From contig DS990592.1 in NCBI GenBank assembly GCA_000155695.1, positions 2,775,973-2,839,972 on the forward strand: DNA of 64,000 nt. The letters are read 5' to 3'. How positions within the stretch are numbered: position 1 is the first letter of the stretch; every line of letters begins with the position of its first letter. The DNA comes from Verrucomicrobiia bacterium DG1235. GTDB taxonomy: Bacteria; Verrucomicrobiota; Verrucomicrobiia; Opitutales; Opitutaceae. The notes under the pieces were generated by a model. The model did not search any database. It saw only the letters and a program-made list of their open reading frames with translations, and had not been told where the DNA came from. The position numbers and the translations under genes are program-made. Positions 1-12,238 of the stretch are shown in pieces.

Positions 1-834
1 CTTTCCGCGCACCAGCTTCACCCGCTCACGCGCCTTCAGCATGCACTCCACAAACGCATGCGAGACAAATCCCGCGATCACTCCCAGTACCAAACTCATC
101 GCCAGACCCAAGCCCGACAAATGATCAGGATGAAACGGCACCTGAAACATCGCGTCCGTTCCCAGGAGCGAACGCTCGATCACCGCCGCGATCACGGCCA
201 CCATCACAATCCCCGCAAACGCCTTATGCTTCAGATCGCCCATGATCTCCTCGATAGCGAAAACGATCGCGGCAAGCGGCGTATTAAACGCAGCCGCAAT
301 CCCTCCCGCGCAGCCGAGCGGTATCAGAGCCATCACCTGACGCGGAGCCAGCCCGAACCAGCGACCGACCCACGAAGCGATCGCCGCCGAAAGGTGCACC
401 GTCGGACCCTCGCGCCCCAGGCTCGCCCCCGTTCCGATCGAGGCGGTTCCCAGGATAAACTTCCCCAAGGCCGCCCGAAAGCGAATCCGCCCGAACTTCA
501 GAAAATACGCCGCCTTGACCTGGGGAATGCCGCTGCCCGCCGCTTCAGGAGCCCAATACTTGATCAGGAATCCCACGACCAAACCGCCAAACGCCGGCAA
601 AAAGATCAGCCCAAGCACCCCCAGCCATCCGGGGATCTGACTCACCCGATAAATCCAGTTATGCTCCGCCCAGTGGATAGACTTGTGAAAGGCCACCGCG
701 CTCAAACCGCTCAGGATGCCAATCAATATCGCCAAAACATTGAAGCGGCCTTTTTGGCTTAACGCCAGCCGCCCCATCAATTCGGCGATCCACCTTCGGG
801 AAACGCGATAAAACGATCGATCACTACGTGACAT
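1..834 (-). CDS. CLC-family chloride channel/transporter, C-terminus outside window
   Basis: Integral membrane protein of the CLC family, which moves chloride as a channel or a Cl-/H+ antiporter. Reading the minus strand from ATG at 834, the frame stays open to base 1 (278 codons), so only the N-terminal part is present. Two family signatures are visible: GSGIPQVK around residue 90 and GREGPTVHLS around residue 125, both of which line the anion pathway. An Ala/Gly-rich helix (GGIAAAFNTPLAAIVFAIEE) follows, typical of the family. It is divergent from the SYLF gene at 1039. Whether regulatory CBS or TrkA_C domains follow cannot be seen. The family call is secure; channel versus exchanger is not decided. 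Confidence 0.9.
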   Translation of the reverse strand, partial: MSRSDRSFYRVSRRWIAELMGRLALSQKGRFNVLAILIGILSGLSAVAFHKSIHWAEHNWIYRVSQIPGWLGVLGLIFLPAFGGLVVGFLIKYWAPEAAGSGIPQVKAAYFLKFGRIRFRAALGKFILGTASIGTGASLGREGPTVHLSAAIASWVGRWFGLAPRQVMALIPLGCAGGIAAAFNTPLAAIVFAIEEIMGDLKHKAFAGIVMVAVIAAVIERSLLGTDAMFQVPFHPDHLSGLGLAMSLVLGVIAGFVSHAFVECMLKARERVKLVRGK

Positions 835-1038
835 GCAGGCCGCTAAGAAATCAAACCCTCCCCTCAAAACAACCTTATAGTTCTCCAATTCCCCAAGAGC
901 CCAAAACCCGCCTCCAAGAACCCCACCCAAAGATCTTCTGTTGCAAAAAACCGCCGCCCCCTCAAATAATCGCTTCCAATACTACGACCAGCGCTGCAAA
1001 AGGAACCTCCTACCCAAGCGCCAATCCTACATATAGTT

Positions 1039-1740
1039 ATGAAGCACATCAACCGGATCGCTCTTGCCTGCATAGGCTTCGCCCTCCTCGCGGCCTCCTC
1101 CGACGCCGCGCCCAAGCGCGAGAAGCTCGTAGACCGCATCGTCTCAGGCGAATACGTACTCGAGGAAATCATGGCGGATCCCGCCACCTCCATCCCTGCT
1201 GAAATCCTCCAGGACGCTCAGGGCATCATTTTCACCCTCAACTACCGCGGCGGCTTCATGGTCGGCGGCCACGCAGGCCAAGGCATCCTCATCGCCAAAA
1301 ACCCGATCACCAACGAGTGGGGCGTACCCGCCTTCGTCCGCACCGGCGGAGCCAATATCGGCATCCAGCTCGGCCTTAAGGAATTCGACGCCGTCTACGT
1401 GATCATGGATCTCGACACCGTGCGCAAAGCCTACACCGGACGCATCGACTTCGCCGCCGACGCCGCAGCCGTCGCCGGCCCGCTCGAAAGCTCCAGCGAA
1501 GCCCAGCAAAACATCGACTACAAGAACGCCAAGATTCTCGTCTACTCCAACAAGAAAGGCCTCTACGCCGGCGTCGCCGTCAAGGCAGGCTGGGTCTCGC
1601 CCAACAACAAGGCCACCAAGTTCTTCTACAACACCGACTACAACATGCCGGAAATCGTTCTCAGCGACTGGTTCGAGCTCCCCGCCGAAGCCAACGCCCT
1701 GCTCCAACGCCTCAACTACTACACCGAAGGCGGACGCTGA
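1039..1740 (+). CDS. Secreted SYLF-domain (Ysc84-type) lipid-binding protein
   Basis: A 233-residue protein with an N-terminal signal peptide (hydrophobic IALACIGFALLAASSDA) followed by a SYLF domain, a fold that binds phosphoinositides in eukaryotes and is common in exported bacterial proteins of unclear role. Visible signatures are the AQGIIFTL strand, the glycine-rich GGFMVGGHAGQGI loop, the conserved W-G-P-AF-R-G-G segment and the long strand KKGLYAGVAVKAG. The start is the ATG that gives the signal peptide. It stands alone: a terminator follows and the upstream gene is divergent. The likely location is the periplasm or outer envelope. The domain call is firm; the cellular role is unknown. 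Confidence 0.85.
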   Translation: MKHINRIALACIGFALLAASSDAAPKREKLVDRIVSGEYVLEEIMADPATSIPAEILQDAQGIIFTLNYRGGFMVGGHAGQGILIAKNPITNEWGVPAFVRTGGANIGIQLGLKEFDAVYVIMDLDTVRKAYTGRIDFAADAAAVAGPLESSSEAQQNIDYKNAKILVYSNKKGLYAGVAVKAGWVSPNNKATKFFYNTDYNMPEIVLSDWFELPAEANALLQRLNYYTEGGR

Positions 1741-1767
1741 ACCCACCCATCCCATAACCACTTTCCC

Positions 1768-1798
1768 AAGGCCCATCCTAACCCGATGGGCCTTTTTC
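1768..1798 (+). terminator. Rho-independent terminator after the SYLF gene
   Basis: Ten-base perfect arms (AAGGCCCATC / GATGGGCCTT) with a seven-base loop, ending in a run of five T, 28 bases after the SYLF stop codon. Confidence 0.9.
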
Positions 1799-1820
1799 GT
1801 CTACCCACCCATCCGCAACC

Positions 1821-1860
1821 CACCGAATCAATCCCCATCCCACCGAATCAATCCCCATCC
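1821..1860. repeat. 20-bp direct tandem repeat, two perfect copies
   Basis: CACCGAATCAATCCCCATCC occurs twice in a row, and a third partial copy begins with CACCG at 1861. It is C-rich on the plus strand and lies in the convergent intergenic gap. Confidence 0.85.
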
Positions 1861-1918
1861 CACCGTACCCCACCGCACCCATCCATATTGCGCAAAGCTG
1901 TAGTTCGCCGCCAGATCG

Positions 1919-1956
1919 GCGCAATCCAATGTCTAAAGTTAGACATCGGATTGCGC
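1919..1956. repeat. 38-bp near-perfect palindrome
   Basis: Two 18-base arms (left 1919-1936, beginning GCGCAATCC; right 1939-1956, ending GGATTGCGC) with one mismatch and a two-base centre. The core reads TGTCTAAAGTTAGACA. A further TTGCGCAA lies at about 1888-1895, and a related TGTGCAATCTAG follows at about 1965. Transcription would give a long hairpin, but there is no T-run, so it is not a standard terminator. It could be a dispersed palindromic (REP-like) element or a protein-binding site. Confidence 0.75.
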
Positions 1957-2089
1957 AAAATGATGTGCAATCTAGGAGGGAGCGCGCGTGAGAAATTTCC
2001 TTGGAACTCGCTACAGCATGCGAAATGTCCCCGAAAGCTCTCCTTCACCCTTCCCGAGCGATCTGGCAAGGGACTCTCTTAAAAACCAC

Positions 2090-2857
2090 TTACTCCGCCT
2101 TCACCAGCCGAGTCAGTCCCAGCACCCCGCACAACGCCAAACCGGGCCACACCACAAACGCCGGACTATTGAGAAGCAGCTTCTGCCCCTCCCGCAATAG
2201 CGTTCCGAGCTCCGCCCAATTCGGGTCGCCAGCCAAGCCGAGATAAGTCAAGGCGCTCAATTCCAGTAGGGCAAAAGCGAATACAAGCTTCCACAAGCCA
2301 AGCAGCTGCGGCCAAAGGTTCGGCCAAATTGTAAACACCAACCGATGCCGCATCGATCCCCCGATTGCTCGACTCGCCTCCACATAGGCAGTCGCATTGA
2401 GCTCGCTCCATAGCACCCGCAGCTGCCGGAACGCAAACGGCACTCCCGCCACACCGATCGCCACCGTCAAGGCACCCGCTCCACGCTCCAAAAAGGTCAC
2501 GATCAGCAGGCCGATGAAAATCGCCGGCATCGCGATGCCAAAAGAAACGAGCGAGCGAACCGCGTTTCCGACCACGCGCCCGCCCCTGTTTTCCAAACAC
2601 AACAATATACCCGAAGTCGAAAGCGCCGCCAAGCTTCCCAACAAGGCGAACAAAATCGAGTTCCCCGCCCCTCGCCAAATCCGGCTAAAATAGTCTTGCC
2701 CCAACCTGTCCACACCAAGCCAATGCGCGCCACTCGATCCACTGATTCGCAGCTCGAAGAAACTCTGCCCATACGGGTCTTGCGGAGTCCAAAGCACCCC
2801 CAGCAGCATAAGAGCGAAACAGAAAGCGATTCCCAGATTTACCCCCTTCTCCCGCAT
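2090..2857 (-). CDS. Oligopeptide/dipeptide ABC transporter permease, DppC/OppC type
   Basis: Inner-membrane permease of 255 residues for a peptide-class ABC importer. The open frame extends further upstream, but the ATG at 2857 is chosen because it shares one base with the stop codon of the preceding permease (TGATG) and gives a normal N-terminus (MREKGVNLGIAFCFALMLLG, first membrane segment). The cytoplasmic EAA loop that docks with the ATPase is seen near residue 165 (YVEASRAIGGSMRHRLVFTI). Several further hydrophobic segments follow. It is slightly shorter than typical DppC (about 300) because the N-terminal extension is missing. It is the last gene of the binding protein-DppB-DppC operon; no ATPase gene follows it here. 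Confidence 0.88.
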   Translation of the reverse strand: MREKGVNLGIAFCFALMLLGVLWTPQDPYGQSFFELRISGSSGAHWLGVDRLGQDYFSRIWRGAGNSILFALLGSLAALSTSGILLCLENRGGRVVGNAVRSLVSFGIAMPAIFIGLLIVTFLERGAGALTVAIGVAGVPFAFRQLRVLWSELNATAYVEASRAIGGSMRHRLVFTIWPNLWPQLLGLWKLVFAFALLELSALTYLGLAGDPNWAELGTLLREGQKLLLNSPAFVVWPGLALCGVLGLTRLVKAE

Positions 2858-3861
2858 CACGAGCTCCCTCCCTTCTTCGGGTCGAGCTTCAGCACGATCA
2901 CATCCGAAACAAACGCTACCACGATCACCAACAGCACCAGAAAAGTCAGCAAGTTTTGAGCGACAAATACATCCCTCGCCAAAATCGCGTTCACCAGATA
3001 CCGCCCAATTCCAGGCCACGAGAAAACCGTCTCCGTCAAAAACGCCCCGCCCAGCAAAGCCCCAAACGAGGTGCCAATCACCGTGATCGTCGGCCCGGCC
3101 GAAATCCTTAGCAAATGCCTCCACAAAATCCGGGCAGTCCCATAGCCCTTCGATCTGAGAGCCACGATAAAGGCCTGCAGCTCCGGCTCCTGTAGACGCG
3201 AAAACGTCACCGAAGCCACACTCGCCGCCGGAAAGACCGACAAACAAATCGCCGGTAACACCATGTGCTGGAGCGCCACCGAAAACGCTCCGAGATCGCC
3301 AGCCAAAAGCGCATCCAACAAGAACAAGCCCGTCACCCGATCCGGCTGTATTGCCGCCATGTCAAAACGTCCCCCCATCGGAAACCAGCCAAGCCAAAGA
3401 GAGCCAACTACAAGCAACAGAATCCCTATCCAAAATATGGGTACAACCAGACCGATCGACCCAATCCCGCTCGCCACTCTGGCCAGCCAAGGCTTCGTGC
3501 CCAACGCCGCAAAAAGCGCGACGCTCAAACCCACGCCGATCCCCAGCAGCATCGCGCACAAGCTCAGCTCCACCGTCGCTGGCATGAAGAGCGAGAAATC
3601 GTCCGTAGTCTCTCTTCCACTACTCAAGCTCCTCCCCCAGTCGCCCGCCAGAAACTGCTGCTGAGACAAGACGTAGCGCTCCGGCCAAGACCGGTCCAAT
3701 CCCAAGCGCTCACGCTCCAGAGCCACTCGCTCCGCATCGATCATCTTGCCAAAACGCAGCGCCACCGGGTCGCCCGGGATCGCATCGATCGCTGCGAAAA
3801 TGGCCAGACTCGCAAAAAAGTAGAGGGCTAGAAAAAACGGGATCTTACGGAGCAAGGCCAT
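2857..3861 (-). CDS. Oligopeptide/dipeptide ABC transporter permease, DppB/OppB type
   Basis: A 334-residue permease, the expected length for DppB. The N-terminus carries the family pattern of a membrane helix followed by DAIPGDPVALRFGK, and the periplasmic region has the GDWGRSLSSG motif that is diagnostic of the DppB/OppB group. The EAA loop (ALRSKGYGTARILWRHLLR) lies near residue 240, and the last helix ends in DPKKGGSS. It forms the translocation channel with the DppC-type protein encoded next, with which it is translationally coupled. It lies 58 bases downstream of the binding-protein gene and is probably co-transcribed with it. Confidence 0.92.
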   Translation of the reverse strand: MALLRKIPFFLALYFFASLAIFAAIDAIPGDPVALRFGKMIDAERVALERERLGLDRSWPERYVLSQQQFLAGDWGRSLSSGRETTDDFSLFMPATVELSLCAMLLGIGVGLSVALFAALGTKPWLARVASGIGSIGLVVPIFWIGILLLVVGSLWLGWFPMGGRFDMAAIQPDRVTGLFLLDALLAGDLGAFSVALQHMVLPAICLSVFPAASVASVTFSRLQEPELQAFIVALRSKGYGTARILWRHLLRISAGPTITVIGTSFGALLGGAFLTETVFSWPGIGRYLVNAILARDVFVAQNLLTFLVLLVIVVAFVSDVIVLKLDPKKGGSS

Positions 3862-3919
3862 GGATACGCGTCACTACAGACTCACACCAAACACGAAGCG
3901 ACACAGAAAATCCCCAAGA

Positions 3920-5500
3920 CTACTTCACCCTCACCTCGCTCAAACGCAGGTCGCCGATCTTCTGCAAAGTGAAGCCTTCGAACTGCGAGCTCAAAGCCAC
4001 GATGTTGTTGCCATGACAAAGCGGCAGCAGCGGCAAATCGCGCTTCCACAGCGCCAAAGCCCGCTCGTAAAGCCGCCCGCGCTCAGCAGAATCCACCGTC
4101 TGGCGGGCCGTAAGCAACAACTCGTCCATCTCATCATTTCGATAGAAACTGTAGTTCGTCGCAGTCCCCTTCACCGCCGCCCAACTGCCAAAAAACACGC
4201 TGAGAAAATTATCAGTATCCCCGTTGTCGCCAACCCAACCAATCAGGCCGACTTCGAATTCCCCATTCCGCAACAAATCAAGGTGCGTCTTGAAATCAAC
4301 CGACTTCACCTTCGCCGGAATTCCTATCGCCTCGATCTGTCCCTTCACGAAAGTCGCCGCCGTAACCGGATCCGGCAAATAAGGGCGCGGCGCGTTCATT
4401 ACCGTGATCTCCAACGGATTCTGCTCAAACAGAGACTTATAAGGCGCGGCCAAGGTTCTAGCTTGCTCCAAATCGACAATCATCGCGTCCTCAACATCTG
4501 GATACCCAAGAAACCCCTTCGGCAAGGGATAGCTCGCAGGACGTCCCGTTCCCTCAAGCGCCACCATCGCGAAACTCTGCTTGTCAATCGCAAGCGCAAT
4601 CGCCTGCCGCAAGTCGTGGATCGCCATCCGCTCCATCTCAAGATTGAAGGCCATATAGCCCACATTCAAACCGGCCTCTTCGTATACCGTAACTGAAGGA
4701 TCACCCCTCAAAGCGGTAACCTCAGTGGGCTGCAGCCCATCCATGCCATGCACCGTGCCGGACTTGAGCTGCAGTAAGCGCGTCGTATTGTCCGGTACCA
4801 CCTTGAGGATCAAACGCTCAAATGCTGGGGCTTCCGCCCAGTAGTCGGGATTTCGATCAAGGATGATCGCCTCGTTGGGTCGCCACTCCTTGAAGCGATA
4901 CGGCCCCGTACCCACAGGGTGACGCTGCATCGCTGACCCGTATGTATCCAAAGCCTTAGGACTGATAATCCACGCGGGAAAAATAGCCAAGGAACGCAGC
5001 ATGGCCGCATTCGGCTTCGAGAGACGAATCTGCAGGTCCATTGGAGCCACCGCTTCCACCGCAACGATATCCTGATACAAATAGCTCCAATACGAAAAAG
5101 CCGCCTCGGGCAAATGCGCCGGATGCTCCGGATCCATCTGACGAAGAAAGGAGTATGCAGCCGCCTCCGCATCAAGCTTCACCCCATCATGAAAAAGGAC
5201 GCCTTCACGAATCTTGAAGTCATAGATCAGCCCGTCCTCTGAAATTGAATACGACTCAGCCAACCAAGGCTCTATCTCCAAAGTGCCGCTCTTAAACCGC
5301 ACCAGTCCCTCGCAAATTTGCGTCAAAGTATTCACCGACTCCCCATCGTCTATATCCGCAGGATCGAGTTTATGGGCATCGCTTCCTCGAGCGAAAATGA
5401 AGACCTTCGGCGCTTCCTGAGGAGATTCGCTCTTAGATCCGCAAGCGGATAGGACGAGGGATAACAGGATCAGGCAAAGGATAGGCAAGCTCTTCATCAT
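3920..5500 (-). CDS. Peptide ABC transporter substrate-binding lipoprotein (SBP family 5)
   Basis: A 526-residue periplasmic binding protein of family 5 (DppA/OppA group). The signal peptide ends in a lipobox (SLVLSAC), so Cys-20 or nearby is probably lipidated. Typical family segments follow: SDAHKLDPADIDDGES, the CEGLVRFKSGTLEIEPWLAES block, FHDGVKLDAEAAAYSF, and PVGTGPYRFKEW. It captures oligopeptides or related ligands and delivers them to the permeases encoded just downstream. It is the first gene of the operon, divergent from the PhzF-family gene across a 90-base gap that must hold both promoters. The ligand cannot be told from the sequence. Confidence 0.92.
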   Translation of the reverse strand: MMKSLPILCLILLSLVLSACGSKSESPQEAPKVFIFARGSDAHKLDPADIDDGESVNTLTQICEGLVRFKSGTLEIEPWLAESYSISEDGLIYDFKIREGVLFHDGVKLDAEAAAYSFLRQMDPEHPAHLPEAAFSYWSYLYQDIVAVEAVAPMDLQIRLSKPNAAMLRSLAIFPAWIISPKALDTYGSAMQRHPVGTGPYRFKEWRPNEAIILDRNPDYWAEAPAFERLILKVVPDNTTRLLQLKSGTVHGMDGLQPTEVTALRGDPSVTVYEEAGLNVGYMAFNLEMERMAIHDLRQAIALAIDKQSFAMVALEGTGRPASYPLPKGFLGYPDVEDAMIVDLEQARTLAAPYKSLFEQNPLEITVMNAPRPYLPDPVTAATFVKGQIEAIGIPAKVKSVDFKTHLDLLRNGEFEVGLIGWVGDNGDTDNFLSVFFGSWAAVKGTATNYSFYRNDEMDELLLTARQTVDSAERGRLYERALALWKRDLPLLPLCHGNNIVALSSQFEGFTLQKIGDLRLSEVRVK

Positions 5501-5590
5501 TAGCTACGAATTCCAAGAGACTCGTCACTCGAGCGCAACACTCTTGAACATCTAGAATTCCTACCAATCATTCCCTTCAAACAAATATCC

Positions 5591-6373
5591 ATGAAACTGC
5601 CGCTTCTCACCATCAACGCCTTCGCCTCCGAGCCCTTTACCGGAAACCCCGCCGCCGTCTGCCCTTTGGACGACTGGCTCGACGATTCCCTTCTACAAGC
5701 CATAGCTGCTCAGAACAATATCGCCGAAACCGCCTACATCGTTAAAACAGGTCCAGGTAACTACAAAATCCGCTGGTTCACCCCTGCCGTAGAGGTTCCC
5801 CTTTGCGGGCATGCCACGCTTGCCAGCGCCTTCGCGCTCAATACTTGCCTTGGCGAAACCGCAGAAAAGATCACTTTTGACTCGAAAAGCGGCCCGCTGC
5901 ACGTCGATTGCCACGATGAGCTGCTCACGCTAGATTTCCCAGCCCAGCCGGCCAAACCTACCGCCACGCCCGACTGGTTCGTAAACGCCTTCGGAGCCAA
6001 CCCGGTGGAATTTCACAAAGCCGCATACTCCCTAGCGGTGTTTCCCTCGGAAAAAATCGTTGCCGCACTCGAGCCCGATTTTTCCATCCTTCAAAAAACT
6101 CCGAACTCCAACGTCATCGTCACCGCTCCCAGCAAAAGGTATGACTTCATCTCCCGCTTCTTCGCGCCAGCTAGCGGAATCGACGAAGATCCAGTCACCG
6201 GTTCGGCTCACTGCACACTGACTCCCTACTGGGCTAACCGACTCAAGAAAAACGCCTTGCGAGCCAAGCAAATCAGCAAGCGAGGCGGCGAAGTCGACTG
6301 CGAGCTCACTGGCGACCGCGTCTTACTCAGCGGCAAAGCCCAACTCTACAGCCAAGCTATGATCCACGTGTAG
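5591..6373 (+). CDS. PhzF-family isomerase-like protein
   Basis: A 260-residue member of the PhzF/diaminopimelate-epimerase fold. Visible motifs are AFASEPFTGNPAAVCPL near the N-terminus, NIAETAYI with the Glu that serves as general acid/base in PhzF, the PLCGHATLASAFAL block, and the C-terminal IDEDPVTGSAHCTLTPYW block. PhzF itself isomerises a phenazine precursor, but no other phenazine genes occur here, so most such stand-alone homologues have unknown substrates. The ATG at 5591 gives a start matching the family (MKLPLLTINAFAS). It is a single gene with its own terminator. Confidence 0.92.
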   Translation: MKLPLLTINAFASEPFTGNPAAVCPLDDWLDDSLLQAIAAQNNIAETAYIVKTGPGNYKIRWFTPAVEVPLCGHATLASAFALNTCLGETAEKITFDSKSGPLHVDCHDELLTLDFPAQPAKPTATPDWFVNAFGANPVEFHKAAYSLAVFPSEKIVAALEPDFSILQKTPNSNVIVTAPSKRYDFISRFFAPASGIDEDPVTGSAHCTLTPYWANRLKKNALRAKQISKRGGEVDCELTGDRVLLSGKAQLYSQAMIHV

Positions 6374-6414
6374 ACACCGGATTACTCGATCCCACCATTC
6401 TACCCGAAATAAAA

Positions 6415-6449
6415 AACGCCAGGTCCGAAGACCTGGCGTTGTTGTTTTC
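6415..6449 (+). terminator. Rho-independent terminator after the PhzF-family gene
   Basis: Ten-base perfect arms (AACGCCAGGT / ACCTGGCGTT) with a six-base loop, then GTTGTTTTC. Located 42 bases after the stop codon. Confidence 0.85.
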
Positions 6450-6471
6450 TAATTTATTTTCACCTCACTAC

Positions 6472-6597
6472 TCAGCCTAAGCTTCTGTGGCCGCGCTTCG
6501 AAAGAATACTGACGAAGACAACGATTCCGCACATCGCATAGGATGAGACTAAGATGGCTGATGGATTACTGGCGAACCAGAGCACTATTTCAGGCAT
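6472..6597 (-). CDS. Possible small membrane protein (41 aa)
   Basis: An open frame of 41 codons starting at ATG 6597: MPEIVLWFASNPSA, then a hydrophobic stretch of about 20 residues (ILVSSYAMCGIVVFVSIL), then a basic tail SKRGHRSLG. One helix with positive residues at the C-terminal end is the usual look of a small single-pass inner-membrane protein. It lies 85 bases downstream of the large PEPCK-like gene on the same strand and stops before the PhzF terminator. No clear Shine-Dalgarno sequence precedes it. I do not recognise a family; coding status is uncertain. Confidence 0.35.
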   Translation of the reverse strand: MPEIVLWFASNPSAILVSSYAMCGIVVFVSILSKRGHRSLG

Positions 6598-6682
6598 TGG
6601 ATTTTACTGTTAAAGGAATAGGAATTCCTACCCCAGAAACAGCAAATGCAATGCCAAATAGCTCTCAGCTACGTTTGTTGCC

Positions 6683-10153
<3,471 letters not shown>

Positions 10154-10221
10154 TTTCTTTTTACTTTCGCTTTTTTTTCGGCCTGTCAGAGCAGTAGGTG
10201 AGCCAATTCCACAAGGGTTTC

Positions 10222-11049
10222 CTAAACGCTTCCGATGCTCGGCATCGTTGGCACGGCGTCGAGAAGCTTCCTTGCGTAGTCGGTTTGAGGGTTACGATAA
10301 ATTGTTTCTGAGGTTCCTTGTTCGACGATCTCGCCATTCTGCATGACCACGACCTCGTGGCTCATGTGTTCGACGACCGCCAAGTCGTGAGCTATAAAAA
10401 GGTAGGTGATCCCAAACTCTTCCTGCAAATCCTGCAGAAGATTCACGATCTGAGCCTGCACGCTTACATCCAAAGCGCTCACGCATTCGTCGCATATTAT
10501 AAATTCCGGACGCGAGCTAAGGGCCCTCGCGATGCAAATCCTCTGACGCTGCCCCCCGCTAAACTGATGCGGATAACGACGCATCGCGTCCGCCGGCAGT
10601 CCCACTTTCGTTAGAAGCTCCGCGACACGAGCCTCCCGCGCGGGACGCCCAATTCCGGGCTCATGCACGATCAGCGGCTCCGAGACGATCGAACCGATCG
10701 TTAGACGCGGATTGAGAGAAGCGTAAGGATCCTGAAAAATCGTTTGAATGCGCTTTCTGTACGGCAAAAATTCGGACTCCGAGAGTCCGGTAACATCCGT
10801 CCCGTCGTATTCGATTTTTCCTGACTCGGAAGGAATTAGCTTAAGAATCGCTTTTCCGATCGTGCTCTTCCCACTGCCGCTCTCGCCAACAAGACCAACA
10901 GTCTGACCCTTTTGCACCGAGAAGCTTGCCTTCTTAACCGCGCGAAACGAACCAGGCTTCGTAAACAGGCCGCCGGGACTCGTCTGGTAGCTTACGCACA
11001 GATCGGTCACCTTCAAAAGCGGATCGGGAGAAAGCGCCTTGCTAACCAT
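10222..11049 (-). CDS. oppF: Oligopeptide ABC transporter ATP-binding protein, OppF/DppF type
   Basis: A 275-residue ABC ATPase of the peptide-importer group. Walker A is GESGSGKST (near residue 47), the signature is FSGGQRQRICIARAL, and Walker B is FIICDECVSALD with Cys in place of the usual Pro after the catalytic Glu. The C-terminal NPQTDYARKLLDAVP is the short OppF tail that in relatives leads to a Cys-rich cluster; that cluster is absent here. The start overlaps the end of oppD by eight bases, so the two are probably translated together. It probably powers the permeases at 2.1-3.9 kb, since no other peptide permease lies nearby. Confidence 0.9.
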   Translation of the reverse strand: MVSKALSPDPLLKVTDLCVSYQTSPGGLFTKPGSFRAVKKASFSVQKGQTVGLVGESGSGKSTIGKAILKLIPSESGKIEYDGTDVTGLSESEFLPYRKRIQTIFQDPYASLNPRLTIGSIVSEPLIVHEPGIGRPAREARVAELLTKVGLPADAMRRYPHQFSGGQRQRICIARALSSRPEFIICDECVSALDVSVQAQIVNLLQDLQEEFGITYLFIAHDLAVVEHMSHEVVVMQNGEIVEQGTSETIYRNPQTDYARKLLDAVPTMPSIGSV

Positions 11050-11893
11050 TGGTCGCAGCCTCCTCTGCAGCTATCGCTGCGTAATCTACTACCGGCAAAC
11101 GATCGCGCTTCACGCCAAGGCGAGGGATGCAGCGTATCAAAGCCTTCGTGTATTCATGCTTCGGAGACGAAAGCACCTGCTTCGTCTCTCCCTTTTCCAC
11201 AATACGACCGCGATACATCACCGCTACCTCGTCAGCAAATCCATCCACAATTCCAAAATTGTGCGTAATCAAAATGATCGACATATTCTCACGCTCGCGA
11301 AGCTCTCGAAGTAATTCCATGATCTGAGCCTCAATCGTGACATCGAGAGCTGTCGTCGGCTCGTCAGCCACCAGAATATCCGGCTGACACGCCAACGCCA
11401 TAGCGATGACCACTCGCTGCTTCATCCCGCCGCTCATCTGATGCGGATAGTCGTCGAAACGCGTCTCCGCATCGCGGATACCAACCTTCTTCAAAAGGCT
11501 TATCGTCTCTGCGCGAAAATCGTCGATGTCATCGCGGTGAAATTTCAAAGCCTCCTTAATCTGAGCCCCCACCGTGAAATACGGATTCAGCGAAGTCGAA
11601 GGCTCCTGAAAAACATAAGCGATTCGCTTGCCCCGCACCTTGCAAAGCTCCTTCTCAGAAAGATCGAGAAGATTTACGCCATCCAATAACGCTTCGCCCG
11701 AAACTTCGCATTTCGGAGGTGGCGGCAAAAGACGCGACAAAGACATCGACGTAACGCTTTTCCCACTTCCGCTTTCCCCCACGATCGCGAGCGTTTTGCC
11801 CTTTTCGAGTGAAAACGAGATGCCCTTGACCGCGTCGATTTTCGAATGACGGCTGCTGAAACGAATTTTTAGGTCTCGTACCTCAAGTAGCAT
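11042..11893 (-). CDS. oppD: Oligopeptide ABC transporter ATP-binding protein, OppD/DppD type
   Basis: A 283-residue ABC ATPase. The open frame runs 30 codons further upstream, but the internal ATG at 11893 (MLLEVRDLKIRFSS) matches the family start and has AGGA about 11 bases before it. Walker A is GESGSGKSV, signature MSGGMKQRVVIAMAL, Walker B ILVADEPTTALD, and the C-terminal PKHEYTKALIRCIPRLG is typical of OppD. First gene of an oppD-oppF unit that may include the large PEPCK-like gene. Transport ATPase on the cytoplasmic face of the inner membrane; probable partner of the distant binding protein and permeases. Confidence 0.9.
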   Translation of the reverse strand: MLLEVRDLKIRFSSRHSKIDAVKGISFSLEKGKTLAIVGESGSGKSVTSMSLSRLLPPPPKCEVSGEALLDGVNLLDLSEKELCKVRGKRIAYVFQEPSTSLNPYFTVGAQIKEALKFHRDDIDDFRAETISLLKKVGIRDAETRFDDYPHQMSGGMKQRVVIAMALACQPDILVADEPTTALDVTIEAQIMELLRELRERENMSIILITHNFGIVDGFADEVAVMYRGRIVEKGETKQVLSSPKHEYTKALIRCIPRLGVKRDRLPVVDYAAIAAEEAATNG

Positions 11894-12238
11894 TTTCGAC
11901 GCACATCCTGCAAAGGCCCGATCAGACAACAAGTTGAAAAGGCGAAAAATCACATACAAATTGGTATTTAATAAAAAAAGCACGAAAACGAAGCTAAAAC
12001 TCGGTAGCGAAAAGCTCCGATAGGCCTAAAAAAGACGTTTTCGCGGAATTCGGCCCTAATTAGCCGCCCTATTCGACATCGAGTTGAACACTTATACACA
12101 CAGATGGAGAAAAGCGACACCCAAGCATCCAAGTTTCTCCCAATCTTCCATTCGCATACAACCCGAGAGCTCCTCAATGACTTCAAACCCGAGCCCCTTG
12201 TCTCTCCAACTCACTTCTCACCACTCCAAACTCAAACA
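11894..12238. other. 345-bp intergenic region upstream of oppD
   Basis: Between the oppD start and the 3' end of tRNA-Leu(UAA). It must carry the oppD promoter; the stretch nearest oppD (11945-12000) is A-rich. A short TCACTTCTCACCACTCC segment at 12211-12227 resembles a decayed copy of the heptamer family seen at 22.6, 25.6 and 31.0 kb. No ORF with family features is seen. Confidence 0.5.

Larger units (their letters stand above)
1741..2089. other. 349-bp intergenic region between convergent genes
   Basis: Lies between the 3' ends of the SYLF gene (plus) and the peptide permease gene (minus). It holds the SYLF terminator, a 20-bp tandem duplication (1821-1860) and a 38-bp palindrome (1919-1956). 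No convincing ORF is seen; the frames that cross it lack starts or family features. Since no gene begins here, the palindrome is unlikely to be a promoter operator. Confidence 0.7.

Noticed and set aside
58-762. Arg-rich 234-codon plus-strand ORF
   Set aside because: It is the antisense frame of the CLC channel gene, which has clear family motifs on the minus strand.
5591-6373. Phenazine biosynthesis cluster
   Set aside because: Only the PhzF-family gene is present; no phzA-G partners are nearby.
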